Positions 1 through 10,619 of a stretch of 64,000 nt of DNA are shown here, piece by piece. Under the pieces are notes generated by a model. That model did no database searches. It saw only the letters and a list, made by a program, of their open reading frames with translations, and had not been told where the DNA came from. Position 1 is the stretch's first letter; each line of letters starts with the position of its first letter. Made by a program: the position numbers and the translations under genes. The stretch comes from Omphiscola glabra (lineage: Eukaryota; Mollusca; Gastropoda; Lymnaeidae): NCBI GenBank assembly GCA_964017045.1, contig OZ024794.1:4971329-5035328 (forward strand), given 5' to 3'.

Positions 1-284
1 TTCTATGTTTTGTTCTATGTTTGTTCTATGTTTTGTTCTATGTTTTGTTCTATGTTTTATTCTATGTTTTATTCTATGTTTTATTCTATGTTTTATTCTA
101 TGTTTTGTTCTATGTTTGTTCTATGTTTGTTCTATGTTTTGTTCTATGTTTGTTCTATGTTTTATTCTATGTTTTGTTCTATGTTTGTTCTATGTTTTGT
201 TCTATGTTTTGTTCTATGTTTTATTCTATGTTTTATTCTATGTTTTATTCTATGTTTTATTCTATGTTTTATTCTATGTTTTCA
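1..284. repeat. 10-11 bp minisatellite (TTCTATGTTTT)
   Basis: About 27 tandem copies of a 10 or 11 bp unit with G/A variation at the junction. The array is cut by the window edge. Three overlapping open frames through it are artefacts of the repeat. Confidence 0.95.
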
Positions 285-401
285 ATTATAACCAGAAATT
301 GTTGACTAAACTTGTGACGCCATTGTTGTCATGATCAAAATAGATAACTCTGTAACGACCCATTTAAACGGTGGAACTAACATCAATTCTGCTTTTTAAA
401 G

Positions 402-487
402 GATGACATCCCCCTATATCCCCATACATCCCCTTACATCCCCATATATCCCCATACATCCCAATACATCCCCTTACATCCCCATAC
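402..487. repeat. ~10 bp C-rich repeat (CATCCCCATA)
   Basis: About eight imperfect copies of CATCCCCATA/CATCCCCTTA. Confidence 0.8.
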
Positions 488-575
488 AGCAGCGTGTCGC
501 CAATCAAGCGCCAACCGTCTCGACACTTGTCGGTTTTTCGAAGGGAAAAGAAAATCTATAGTTAAAAACTGTCAA

Positions 576-763
576 GGGAATCAATTGCTGTCGCTAGCAA
601 GCGCCGTGCCCGCTGCTTCATAGGGAATCCATTGCTGTCGCTAGCAAGCGCTGTACCAGCTGCTTCATAGGGAATCCATTGCTGTCGCTAGCAAGCGCCT
701 TACCAGCTGCTTCATAGGGAATCCATTGCTGTCGCCAGCTTGCGTCGTGCCAGCTGCTTCCTA
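576..763. repeat. 47 bp tandem repeat, 4 copies
   Basis: Units start at 576, 623, 670 and 717, each with the core TTGCTGTCGCTAGCAAGCGC. The core contains the GCTAGC palindrome inside TTGCTGTCGCTAGCAAGC. The last copy is the most diverged. Confidence 0.93.
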
Positions 764-1061
764 GCTATTACCGAGAGATAATAAACATTTTATACATCAT
801 TTAATTCGTAAAATGTTCAATTTCTTTGGATTTTGAAATAATTTGAATTACGTATTTGTGTATCTTTTTTTCTATTATTTTTCAGATTACATTTTTTTTT
901 CAACAACCGGTTCTGTAAAATACTCAACCGGCTCACCTGAACCGGCTGGAACATGTTCCACGCCTTGACCTCGTGACTACAACTCAAATTTCGCCAAAGT
1001 TTATGTAACACATATTTTCTGGCACTAACATTAACACAGTTTTTGAAAAACTAAATTAGTG

Positions 1062-1508
1062 CCCCCACACCCCAGCACCCCCATACCCCAGTGACCCCCA
1101 CACCCCAGCGACCCCCACACCCCAGTGACCCCCACACCCCAGTGACCCCCATACCCCAGCGACCCCCATACCCCAGCACCCCCATACCCCAGCGACCCCC
1201 ACACCCCAGCGACCCCCACACCCCAGCGACCCCCACACCCCAGTGACCCCCACACCCCAGTGACCCCCACACCCCAGTGACCCCCATACCCCAGCGACCC
1301 CCACACCCCAGTGACCCCCACACCTCAGCACCCCCATACCCCAGCACCCCCATACCCCAGCACCCCCATACCCCAGCGACCCCCACACTCCAGCGACCCA
1401 CATACCCAAACACCCCCACACCCCAGCACCCCCATACCCCAGCACCCCCATACCCCAGCGACCCCCACACCCCAGCACCGCCATACCCCAGCACCCCCAT
1501 ACCCCACA
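1062..1508. repeat. 16-17 bp C-rich minisatellite (G-rich on - strand)
   Basis: About 27 copies of 16 bp (CCCCAGCACCCCCATA) and 17 bp (CCCCAGTGACCCCCACA) units. The minus strand carries regularly spaced G4 and G5 tracts and so could form G-quadruplexes. Open frames on both strands, with VWGSLGYGG-type repeats, are artefacts. Confidence 0.95.
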
Positions 1509-1844
1509 CCCAAATTCATGTTTTATAAAAAACTTTCTTTGTATTGAAATCGAACGCCATATGAAAGAAAAAAAAAATGTTGACCAAATAAAAAAATATA
1601 AATTAATCGCTAACAGACAACCGTCTTTGATGCGTGAATCAAATAAAATGTTCTTGCACTCAAGTACATCCATGTTTTTAAGTACATCCATGTTTTTAAG
1701 TTGTCAAATCTCCCTCTCTATAAAACACTATCTCTTTTTCTCTTTATTTCCATTTCCGAGGACGAGTCGAGGTGGGGGACAAAGTATGGGGGGGGGGGCT
1801 GCTAAGTTTTGCACCCTGTAAATCTCCTACAACACCACCATAAA

Positions 1845-1892
1845 CGCCCCTCTTCCTATCAGCGCCCCTCCCCTATCAGCGCCCCCTATCAG
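1845..1892. repeat. Short C-rich triplication (CCCCTATCAGCGCC)
   Basis: Three imperfect copies of a C-rich unit ending CCTATCAGCGCCCC. Nothing else is recognisable between 1510 and 2560 apart from poly-G/C runs. Confidence 0.6.
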
Positions 1893-2562
1893 TCCCCACG
1901 ATCCAATCCTCAACATTTCTCCCCCACTACTCATTCAACCCTTTGAACGCCACACTCTTGCAGGGTGCGTGTTTTTTAATGTTGCGATCCCCCCCCCCCT
2001 CCCGTTTGATTAAACCCTCGCGTCACCCTCGGAACCAGCGGATCCACATCGCGAGGGGCCCCCCGTCGCTTGTCGTGATAAAAACCATATTGCCCGACCG
2101 TTATTTGTTCTTCCAGAAATTGCTCCATTAGGTACGATAAGCCGCGAGATGAATGTAGGAGCCAGGGGAGGATGAGGAGGGTATGGGGGGCTTGGTGGGG
2201 GTGTTGTGTTGTTTTGTAAAACCAATTATTTTTTCACCCAACATCCCCTGAAACCAGTTTAGATTTAGAAGGCGTTAAAAGGGAGGATCTCAAACCAGGG
2301 ATTTTTGTATTGTCGTGGGGTGCAATTGACGAGTGAGTTTGATGATGCAATTCAGCAGCGTAACTTCGGGAGGGGGATGGGGGCGGGGGTAGAATGTCGG
2401 AAAAGCTTATTATTTTAAAGAAACAGTGTTAATTTTTTAATATACCCACTGGCGTAGGAGATAAGGGAGGAGGGGGCGGTCCGATCGGGCGTCCCTTTTT
2501 CTCTATATAGTTGGGGGGGGGGGCACTTTAGGAAAGCTGCATAGATTCTCCTGGGGTTAAGG

Positions 2563-2657
2563 CAGCGGTTCTCAACAATAATTTTGTGGTTTAGGGTCGC
2601 CACATTATGAGGGACTCTATAAAAGGGTCGCGACATTAGGAAGGTTAAGAACCACTT
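2563..2657. mobile_element. SPIN-like hAT MITE, short (95 bp)
   Basis: Begins CAGCGGTTCTCAAC and ends AGGTTAAGAACCACTT, the inverted form with the last G mutated to T. It is flanked by a perfect 8 bp duplication, GGTTAAGG at 2555-2562 and 2658-2665, as expected for hAT insertion. The interior keeps AGGGTCGC and GGGTCGCGAC boxes shared with the elements at 13842 and 16881. It appears to be an internal-deletion derivative of that family. Confidence 0.78.
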
Positions 2658-2892
2658 GGTTAAGGGCTTCCCTGGTTTCAGTGTTAAAATATATTTCTGG
2701 ACATTTGGGCCCCATGATTGGGGGACAAATCGATGCTACATTTGAATACTTTTCTCTAAGATCTAGATATTGGACCTCTTTAAATCTCGCTTACTGCTAG
2801 GTGCAGTAAAAGAACAGTAACCGATGTGATGTCTGGTTACCTTGCATGCGCAGTGTTGTCCTATCAGATAGTATTGAACATTTCAGCCTGCA

Positions 2893-3205
2893 GTTATTAG
2901 CATGTCCGAGGGGACAATTCATCATGTAGTTATTAGCATGTCCTAGGGGACAATTCATCATGTATGTTATTAGCATGTCCTAGGGGACAATTCATCATGT
3001 AGTTATTAGCATGTCCTAGGGGACAATTCTTCTTGTATTTATTAGAATGTCCTGGGGACAATTAATCATGTAGTTATTAGCATGTCCTAGTGGACAATTC
3101 ATCATGTAGTTATTAGCATGTCCTAGGGGACAATTTATCATGTAGTTATTAGCATGTCCTAGGGGACAATTCATCTTGTAGTTATTAGCATGTCCTATGG
3201 GGCAG
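2893..3205. repeat. 36 bp minisatellite, ~8 copies
   Basis: Core TTATTAGCATGTCCTAGGGG followed by ACAATTCATCATG. CCTAGG is palindromic. Confidence 0.93.
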
Positions 3206-4199
3206 GGGACATTTCATTTACTTCTGGTCTCCGTCCGTCTCAACTTCAGAATGTAATATGTACCCGACATTTCCGTCAAATATAAATTCAACAAACTATT
3301 GACAGTAGAATGTAACACTAATTTTATACATCACATTCTGGTAACCTTAGCCCCCCCCCACCCACCCCCCCCCCCAAACCCCACACCACCAAACTAAAGG
3401 AACACAATTTACAGTCACTACACATAGATATATGGCAAGAGAATGGAGGCCGATAGATGCGAAATGGGAAATAACTTAAAGGAAATAAGCCTAGAAGAGT
3501 TAGGGGCAAAGTGAACGAGGACAGTTGCTCCAGTACAACTACATTAAAATAATGCAGGGACTGTTTGTAAATACAAAGGGACATCAATGCACAGACTCCC
3601 GGGCCCAATGAATGATCTCCCTTACGCTGTGTTGGTTTTTTAAAAGTTTTTAACTCCGGGAGTTAATTGAGATGAGGGAAGAAACGATTACATGTAAGAA
3701 GCCCACAAGCCCCCCTGCTCACATACACAGTGTACTTAGTAGGCTTACTGTGCGTAGATTGAAACTTCACTTCCTGATTGAAACCAAAAGCTCACAAATA
3801 AAACACTGGAAGTGACTGGGGGCCTCGCACGCAACGGAAAACTTCGTTTTCGTGACGTAAACGATGTCCACAGACAGTGGTTCTCACGTTTGTATCGGAA
3901 GATCTTGTGTTCTCTGCATTATGGTTATTTGATGTCTCTCTCTACTTTTTCATCCCTGCTTGATTCGCCGAATTATTTGTGATTGTCTTCAAACTGCAAT
4001 GGAAAAAATTCAAACAATGTTTTTTTGGTCATGTGTCTTTAGCACGGAGAAATATTCTCGTGATAAGGTCATTATTTGTCCTTGACCTCTTCTGGAGTAT
4101 TTATGTAATAATTACAATGATTTTGACCATATCCGCGTAGACTGTAGTCAATTCTGCGACACTAGACTTTTGACGCCTCAGTATTTGATGAAATACATA
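3206..4199. other. Non-repetitive upstream flank
   Basis: No gene recognised. It holds two poly-C runs near 3350-3375 and a ~45 bp segment (3769-3815, GATTGAAACCAAA...GGAAGTGA) that recurs in diverged form at 5422-5468. Confidence 0.5.
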
Positions 4200-5092
4200 T
4201 TGGTGCTGTTTAGAACAGCGCTGTGATTGGTGCTGTTTAGAACAGCGCTGTGTGGTTGGTGCTGTTTAGAACAGCGCTGTGTGGTTGGTGCTGTTTAGAA
4301 CAGCGCTATGTGGTTGGTGCTGTTTAGAACAGCGCTGTGTGGTTGGTGCTGTTTAGAACAGCGCTGTGTGGTTGGTGCTGTTTAGAACAGCGCTGTGATT
4401 GGTGCTGTTTAGAACAGCGCTGTGTGGTTGGTGCTGTTTAGAACAGCACTGTGTGGTTGGTGCTGTTTAGAACAGCGCTGTGTGGTTGGTGCTGTTTAGA
4501 ACAGCGCTGTGTGGTTGGTGCTGTTTAGAACAGCGCTGTGTGGTTGGTGCTGTTTAGAACAGCGCTGTGTGGTTGGTGCTGTTTAGAACAGCGCTGTGTG
4601 GTTGGTGCTGTTTAGAACAGCGCTGTGTGGTTGGTGCTGTTTAGAACAGCGCTGTGTGGTTGGTGCTGTTTAGAACAGCGCTGTGATTGGTGCTGTTTAG
4701 AACAGTGCTGTGTGGTTGGTGCTGTTTAGAACAGCACTGTGTGGTTGGTGCTGTTTAGAACAGCGCTGTGTGGTTGGTGCTGTTTAGAGCAGCGCTGTGT
4801 GGTTGGTGCTGTTTAGAACAGCGCTGTGTGGTTGGTGCTGTTTAGAACAGCGCTGTGTGGTTGGTGCTGTTTAGAACAGCGCTGTGTGGTTGGTGCTGTT
4901 TAGAACAGCGCTGTGTGGTTGGTGCTGTTTAGAACAGCGCTGTGTGGTTGGTGCTGTTTAGAACAGCGCTGTGTGATTGGTGCTGTTTAGAACAGCGCTG
5001 TGTGGTTGGTGCTGTTTAGAACAGCGCTGTGTGGTTGGTGCTGTTTAGAACAGCGCTGTGTGATTGGTGCTGTTTAGAACAGCACTGTGTGG
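4200..5092. repeat. 29 bp palindromic minisatellite, ~31 copies
   Basis: Each unit contains GCTGTTTAGAACAGC (6 bp stem, 3 base loop) overlapping the perfect palindrome ACAGCGCTGT. The linker is GTGTGGTTGGT, and a few units are shortened to 26 bp. Copies are nearly identical, so the array is young or homogenised. It ends about 1.4 kb before the Nkx2-5 start codon. Confidence 0.97.
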
Positions 5093-6285
5093 ACGCTTTT
5101 CACGTGGTTGACTCACGCGATTCATACGCTTTTTATTAAAATAGCATTGGACTGGAAGTTTCTATTAAAGAAGCCTTTCATTGCCATTGTGGGAACCTTT
5201 GCCCTGGGGTATCAGCCATTTTTTTCTTGTTGGTCTGTTTCGCGACCGAGGAAAAGTTGGATGTAAATAGCTATTTGCAATTTTTCTTTTTTGTACGGTC
5301 CCATGGATCAGGTAAAAAACTACCCTGATTACGTTCTTCTGAAGGCGCCATCAGCGGTGCAGGAAACAACGGTGGCCGTGTTTACGTTGGAAGAAAGAAC
5401 TTGTACAGGGAGGAAGAATGAAACTTCAGAGCTTGATTGAAACCAAACTCAAACAAACAGTGGAAGTGAGAGTATGTTTTGCAATGTGCACTTCCGTGGC
5501 GCTCACGGGAGCTGCCTCCTGCCTCGCGAGCTGCCTCGGGGAAATGCCTCGGGGAACTGACTCGGGAACTGATCTTCGAGCGTGCGGGTTCTGTGTTTTT
5601 TTTATATAAAAACCAGATAAATGATTCTCAAATTGTTGCACCGACGTACTATAAATGTCCAGAACTGAGCTGCCTGATCAAAGTAAACCCGAGATGAAGA
5701 CAAGATCTTCTTGGCGGCAAACAAGTCAAGCCTGACTTCTGACTTTATGTTCAGCGCAGATTTATGACGCACATATAAAATGTAATGAGTCAGTCATCTC
5801 GGGGTTGTAATCAGTAATGACTTGTAAGTCAAAGACAATATCTTGAGAATCATATTTTTTAAAACCAAATACTATACTTTTTAATAACTAAATACATGTC
5901 TTGCTTTCCCATGAGCCTCTGTTTGACTCAGGTGGTTTACTCGTAGGAAATTCCCCCTGAGATCAATGTCTATAAATTAGTATGTACAGTAGTCAGTAGT
6001 CTATACTTCTAGATGGCTACAAAAAACTGTTGATGATTACAATAAATATTAAAATAACAGAATGCGATAAAATAAAACCTTACATTTCCAAAATCTTTGC
6101 CTGGTGTGAAATTGTTATTTTAATAATAGAATTATTTTATTTCATTTTACAGGTCACGGGACGAAAACCTTCTGAAAGTCCGTCTACCATTGGACCGGTC
6201 GGTTGATCCTTTGTTTACAGAGGCTCAATAATTCATAAAAGAATATATTGCGAAGCAGAAATACGATAAACGGCTACATAATGAA
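5093..6285. other. Proximal 5' flank of Nkx2-5
   Basis: Mostly single-copy sequence with no coding signature. A short CpG-containing stretch lies at 5500-5590 (repeated CTCGGGGAA boxes). It is AT-rich from 5800 to 6285. It may hold the cis-regulatory DNA, but I cannot identify a specific enhancer. Confidence 0.4.
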
Positions 6286-6459
6286 TTTATAAGATTATGA
6301 GATAATCCATCTGACCAGCTCAACACTGCGGCTCCCATGTATTAGATAGTAACGTTGGGCGTTACATCTCATTCTCTCACAGCAACGCCCCGATTTTTGG
6401 GGTGAACATTGGAGTAGGTCTATTCTCCGCCATCTCAGCAGCCACGCCCATCTTCCAAA
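6286..6459 (+). promoter_or_regulatory. Possible core promoter and 5' UTR of Nkx2-5
   Basis: A TATA-like TTTATAAG lies at 6286-6293, about 170 bases before the start codon. A GATA site (AGATAA) follows just downstream. The leader from about 6315 to 6459 has no in-frame ATG that would extend the protein. The TATA call is weak because the whole flank is AT-rich. A 5' UTR intron further upstream cannot be excluded. Confidence 0.3.
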
Positions 6460-6955
6460 ATGTATGCCAATCATCCTTACTCCTCCACGCCCTTTTCCGT
6501 CAAGGACATCCTGAGCTGGACCGAGCAACAAGACTACGTAGGGGGTCTCGGCGGGGGATACATGCAGCCCCCGAGTTACGCCTACGACACGAGTCCCCGC
6601 CCCTACGACCAGCTATCCTCCCTGCCCAGCAACCCGGCGTGCATCTACGGCAACGGCACGCCCACGTACACAAACATATCGTACCCGGTCTCATCCCATT
6701 CGTCGAACATGATGGGCGGCGGGCCCACGAGCCACATGGGCGGGGTTCACAACCCCTGCATGAAGTCCTCGGATTATGACGTGAACGTGATGTCGGCGAT
6801 GTCCTTCCAGATGAAACAAGATTATGAAGGTCACGTGACGGACAGCATGTCACTGCCCATCAAACAAGAGTACGAGAGTCACGTGACTGAGCTCGCGAGT
6901 CCAGTCTCCGCCATGAGTGACCAGGTGTGCATGGAGGATGACGTCAATGACAAAG
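6460..6955 (+). CDS. Nkx2-5: Nkx2-5/tinman (NK4) homeobox protein, exon 1
   Basis: First coding exon, residues 1-165 plus one base (phase 1). The ATG has A at -3 and begins the only frame that leads into the TN motif. Residues 10-20 (TPFSVKDILSW) match the TN/Eh1-like Groucho-binding motif at the N-terminus of NK2/NK4 proteins. The rest is rich in Gly, Tyr, Ser and Met. Two 15-residue segments (114-128 and 130-144) repeat the pattern M-S-x-x-x-K-Q-[DE]-Y-E-x-H-V-T-[DE]. Each holds a SUMO-type psi-K-x-E/D site, K119 in MKQD and K135 in IKQE. The exon ends AAAG|GTAAGC, a strong donor. Joined to exon 2 at 34976 it continues in frame and gives a protein of 431 residues, longer than the ~320 of vertebrate NKX2-5. 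The family binds DNA in the nucleus and specifies heart and visceral mesoderm. That role is known for insects and vertebrates and is inferred here. Confidence 0.93.
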
Positions 6956-6978
6956 GTAAGCTTGATTCCAACCAGAAG

Positions 6979-7384
6979 AAAACTTGCACAACCCTTGCTC
7001 AAACTTGCACAACCCTTACTCAAACTTGCACTACCTTTGCTTAAACTTGCACAACCCTTACTCAGACTTGCATAACCCTTACTCAGACTTGCACAACCCT
7101 TACTCAAACTTGCACTACCCTTACTCAGACTTGCACAACCCATACTCAAACTTGCACAACCCTTACAGTTACTCAGACTTGCACAACACTTACTCAAACT
7201 TGCACAACCCTTAATCAAACTTGCACAACCATTGATCAAACTTGCACAACCCTTACTCAGACTTGCACAACCCTTACTCAGACTTGCACAACCCTTACTC
7301 AGACTTGCACAACCCTTACTCAGACTTGCACAACCCTTACTCAAACTTGCACAACCCTTACTCAAACTTGCACAACCCTTGCAT
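6979..7384. repeat. 21 bp minisatellite at the start of the intron
   Basis: About 19 copies of ACTTGCACAACCCTTACTCA plus one base, starting about 25 bases after the exon 1 donor. One unit carries an insertion near 7168. Frames through the array stay open because 21 is a multiple of 3. Confidence 0.96.
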
Positions 7385-7537
7385 GTCATAGAATGGAAGG
7401 TCAGAAATGAGGTCAGCAGACATCCTGGTTGACGGGGATCGGAGCACAAAGTTTATTCAAAATTATGCAAATGAACAGGGGTCAATGAATCTTGTGAAAG
7501 ATTTAATGTTAAGTTGTTGGGTTGACATCAGTCAATA

Positions 7538-7745
7538 GAGTTATCGATACCAGATATACAATCATCGATACCATATACGCAATCATCGATACCATCTATA
7601 CAAACATCGATACCAGATATAAAATTATCGATATCATATTACACAATAATCTATAGCATATATACACTAATTGATAACAGATATACAATCATCGATATCC
7701 GATATACAATTATCGATACCCATTTAAAAATTATCGGTTCCAGAT
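7538..7745. repeat. ~22 bp degenerate repeat (ATCGATACC...ATATACA)
   Basis: About nine diverged copies of ATCGATACCAGATATACAAT-like units. Several contain TATCGATA. Confidence 0.75.
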
Positions 7746-8492
7746 AGGCCTAAACACTTTAATGATAATGAGCCAAGTCTGATTTCGTCTGCACATCAGA
7801 TTGGGAACAATGTGCCTAATGACAGTATGGGGTTGTAACATATGAAGTAAATCAGACTAAATGTGTCTGTTCAGATGAGACAGCCAAAGCCACTTCACAA
7901 TTGTATCGCGACGATAGATCATAAAGGAAGCATTTTGATTACCACTCCAGTATCCCCTCACGAGGGCCGACAACTCATCTAAACATTTTTAGTTCCAGTC
8001 CATATAAAACCTGTCCCAAGATTATCACTTGTGCTATCGATGAAGCGCCTATCTCCACTTTCTCTCATCGTGCGCATCTATCGCTGCGTCGCTCGGCGCG
8101 CACCCGCCGTCTGACGAACGACCGCCGCAGTCTGACGAAAGACCGCCGCAGACGGCAGGAGACTGACAATGGGTGGCGAGTCTTGTTTACACGGGTCCTG
8201 TTAGCGAGGCTCGAGTAGTTTACCAAAATAGGCCTCGCTCTTTGGCGGGTCAGAGAGACAGGCCGCTCCGAGCTGTAGCCTGTAAACCAAACGCTATAAG
8301 TCATTTGGTTGACAGAACTGAGGGATCAGAGAGTATGGTGCAGGTTTACACGCATGCGCATTGGGAGTAGTTTTGGGGTTAGTTAAATCTTAAGAAAGTC
8401 GGTGCAGCTCGGCCTGTGTTGTTCGTTGATTTGTTCCCGACCAAATGTTATTTTACGGAAGCTGTATTATCATAGAGACCCCTGGTTGCATT

Positions 8493-8653
8493 TGTCAGAC
8501 ACAACATGGTACGTGTAAGACACAACACGTATGTGTCAGATACAACACATATGTGTCAGAAAAACACATATATGTCAGATACCACACGTATGTGTCAGAT
8601 ACAACAAATATGTGTCAGGTACAACACGTATGTGTCAGATACAACACGTATGT
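8493..8653. repeat. 20 bp minisatellite (ACACGTATGTGTCAGATACA)
   Basis: About eight copies, several with the ACACGTATGTGT near-palindrome. Confidence 0.9.
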
Positions 8654-8734
8654 GCACATAGAGTCAGCAGTTAGAGGAAATAGAATGCTATAGGGGATTA
8701 ATCTGATTTGGTTATGTCAAAGAAAGAAGATAGA

Positions 8735-8895
8735 GAGCGAAAGGGATGAATAGAGAGAGAGGGGTGAGAGAGTGAGAGAGAGAGATAAAGAGAAGTGAGA
8801 GAGAGGAGGTGAGAGAGAGAGGGGGTGAGAGAGTGAGAGAGAGAGAGAGAGAGAGAGAAGAGTGAGCGAAATAGAGAAAGAAAGATAGAGGGAGT
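8735..8895. repeat. GA-rich polypurine tract
   Basis: Imperfect (GA)n with GTGAGAGAG insertions, almost pure purine on the + strand for about 160 bases. Confidence 0.88.
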
Positions 8896-9261
8896 GAGAA
8901 GAAAAATTGAGGATTTGATAAGAGACAAGAGAAAGGTTAGAGAAAGCTCAAGCACTTACGTCATATGATGTAAGAAGTAAGCCGTCTAATTACACATTTT
9001 TACATTTTGTTACATAATATCAGTTTATATACTTCTTTGTAATTTCTTACCATTACATATGTCCATATCAGCATCAGTAGAGATTTTAATATTTTTTTTG
9101 TCTCAAGGAATGTTTCTTATACTGAAGGGAAACAGGGGCACTATTTTTAGTAGCAATATATATAGGAATGACAAATGTAATAATATGAATTTTATTTACA
9201 CATTTAGACAGTTTAGGGGGGCCAGGGGCTCAACCCGGCTCTACAAGGGATATAAATTGGC

Positions 9262-9432
9262 CCTGTCAATCATGAAAGACATTGGCTCTGCTGTCAATCA
9301 TGAAAGACATTGGCTCTGCTGTCAATCATGAAAGACATTGGCTCTGCTGTCAATCATGAAAGACATTGGCTCTGCTGTCAATCATGAAAGACATTGGCAC
9401 TCTCAATCATGAAAGACATTGGCACTGTCAAT
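9262..9432. repeat. 28 bp minisatellite, ~6 copies
   Basis: Core TCAATCATGAAAGACATTGG plus CTCTGCTG. The last two copies are shortened. Confidence 0.92.
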
Positions 9433-9518
9433 CATAAAAGAAATTGCAGATCTTATAAAAGAGATTTAAACAAAGCAATGATCAAATCAACATTTTACAA
9501 CACAGAATCAAATCAAAT

Positions 9519-10329
9519 ATACTGCATTAATATATACTACTATAATATATACTGCTATAATATATACTGCATTAATATATACTACTATAATATAAACTGC
9601 TATAATATATACTGCTATAATATATACTGCTATAATATATACTGCATTAATATATACTACTATAATATATACTGCTATAATATATACTGCTATAATATAT
9701 ACTGCTATAATATATACTGCTATAATATATACTGCTATAATATATACTGCTATAATATATACTGCATTAATATATACTACTATAATATATACTGCTATAA
9801 TATATACTGCTATAATATATACTGCTATAATATATACTGCTATAATATATACTGCTATAATATATACTGCTATAATATATACTGCTATGATATATACTGC
9901 TATAATATATACTACTATAATATATACTGCTATAATATATACTACTATAATATATACTGCTATAATATATACTGCTATAATATATACTGCTATAATATAT
10001 ACTGCTATAATATATACTGCTATAATATATACTGCTATAATATATACTGCTATAATATATACTGCTATAATATATACTGCTATAATATATACTGCTATAA
10101 TATATACTGCTATAAAATATACTGCTATAATATATACTGCTATAATATATACTGCTATAAAATATACTACTATAATATATACTGCTATAATATATACTAC
10201 TATAATATATACTGCTATAATATATACTGCTATAATATATACTGCTATAATATATACTGCTATAATATATACTGCTATAAAATATACTGCTATAATATAT
10301 ACTGCTATAATATATACTACTATGATATA
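9519..10329. repeat. 15 bp AT-rich minisatellite (TATAATATATACTGC), ~54 copies
   Basis: Near-uniform 15 bp units with a few variants (GCATTAA, ACTAC, ATAAAATA). The left part is more variable than the right. The ~270-320 residue frames on both strands are artefacts of the period. Confidence 0.97.
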
Positions 10330-10387
10330 CAGAAATTCCGCATACAATTGTTCGTGTAACTATTGACACATCCCATTGATTTTTGAC

Positions 10388-10572
10388 CGGTGTCCAAATC
10401 TTGACAGTTCTATCAACGACTGATTGCCTGGTCAATGTTTTAACAGTTCTATCCAAGACTGACTGCCTGGTCCATATTTTGACAGTTCTATCAAAGACTG
10501 ACTGCCTGGTCCATGTTTTAACAGTTCTATCAAAGACTGACTGCCTGGGCCATGTTTTGACAGTGCCGCCTA
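10388..10572. repeat. 39 bp tandem repeat, ~4.5 copies
   Basis: Core TTGACAGTTCTATCAAAGAC followed by TGACTGCCTGGTCCATG. Confidence 0.92.
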
Positions 10573-10619
10573 AGACTTCCTTCATGAACTGGCCTCCACG
10601 ACTGCGCCCTGTTTGACAG

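Noticed and set aside
1056..1691. Gly/Trp/Val-rich 211-codon minus-strand frame
   Set aside because: It reads through the C-rich minisatellite. A silk- or shell-matrix-like protein was considered, but there is no signal peptide and no splice context, and frames on both strands are equally open.
9508..10585. Long open frames (up to ~320 codons) on both strands
   Set aside because: They are translations of a 15 bp tandem array open in several frames at once, with no domain and no promoter. The same applies to frames at 14336-15323, 23677-24139, 24486-25180, 26388-26773, 53000-53655 and 62187-62670.
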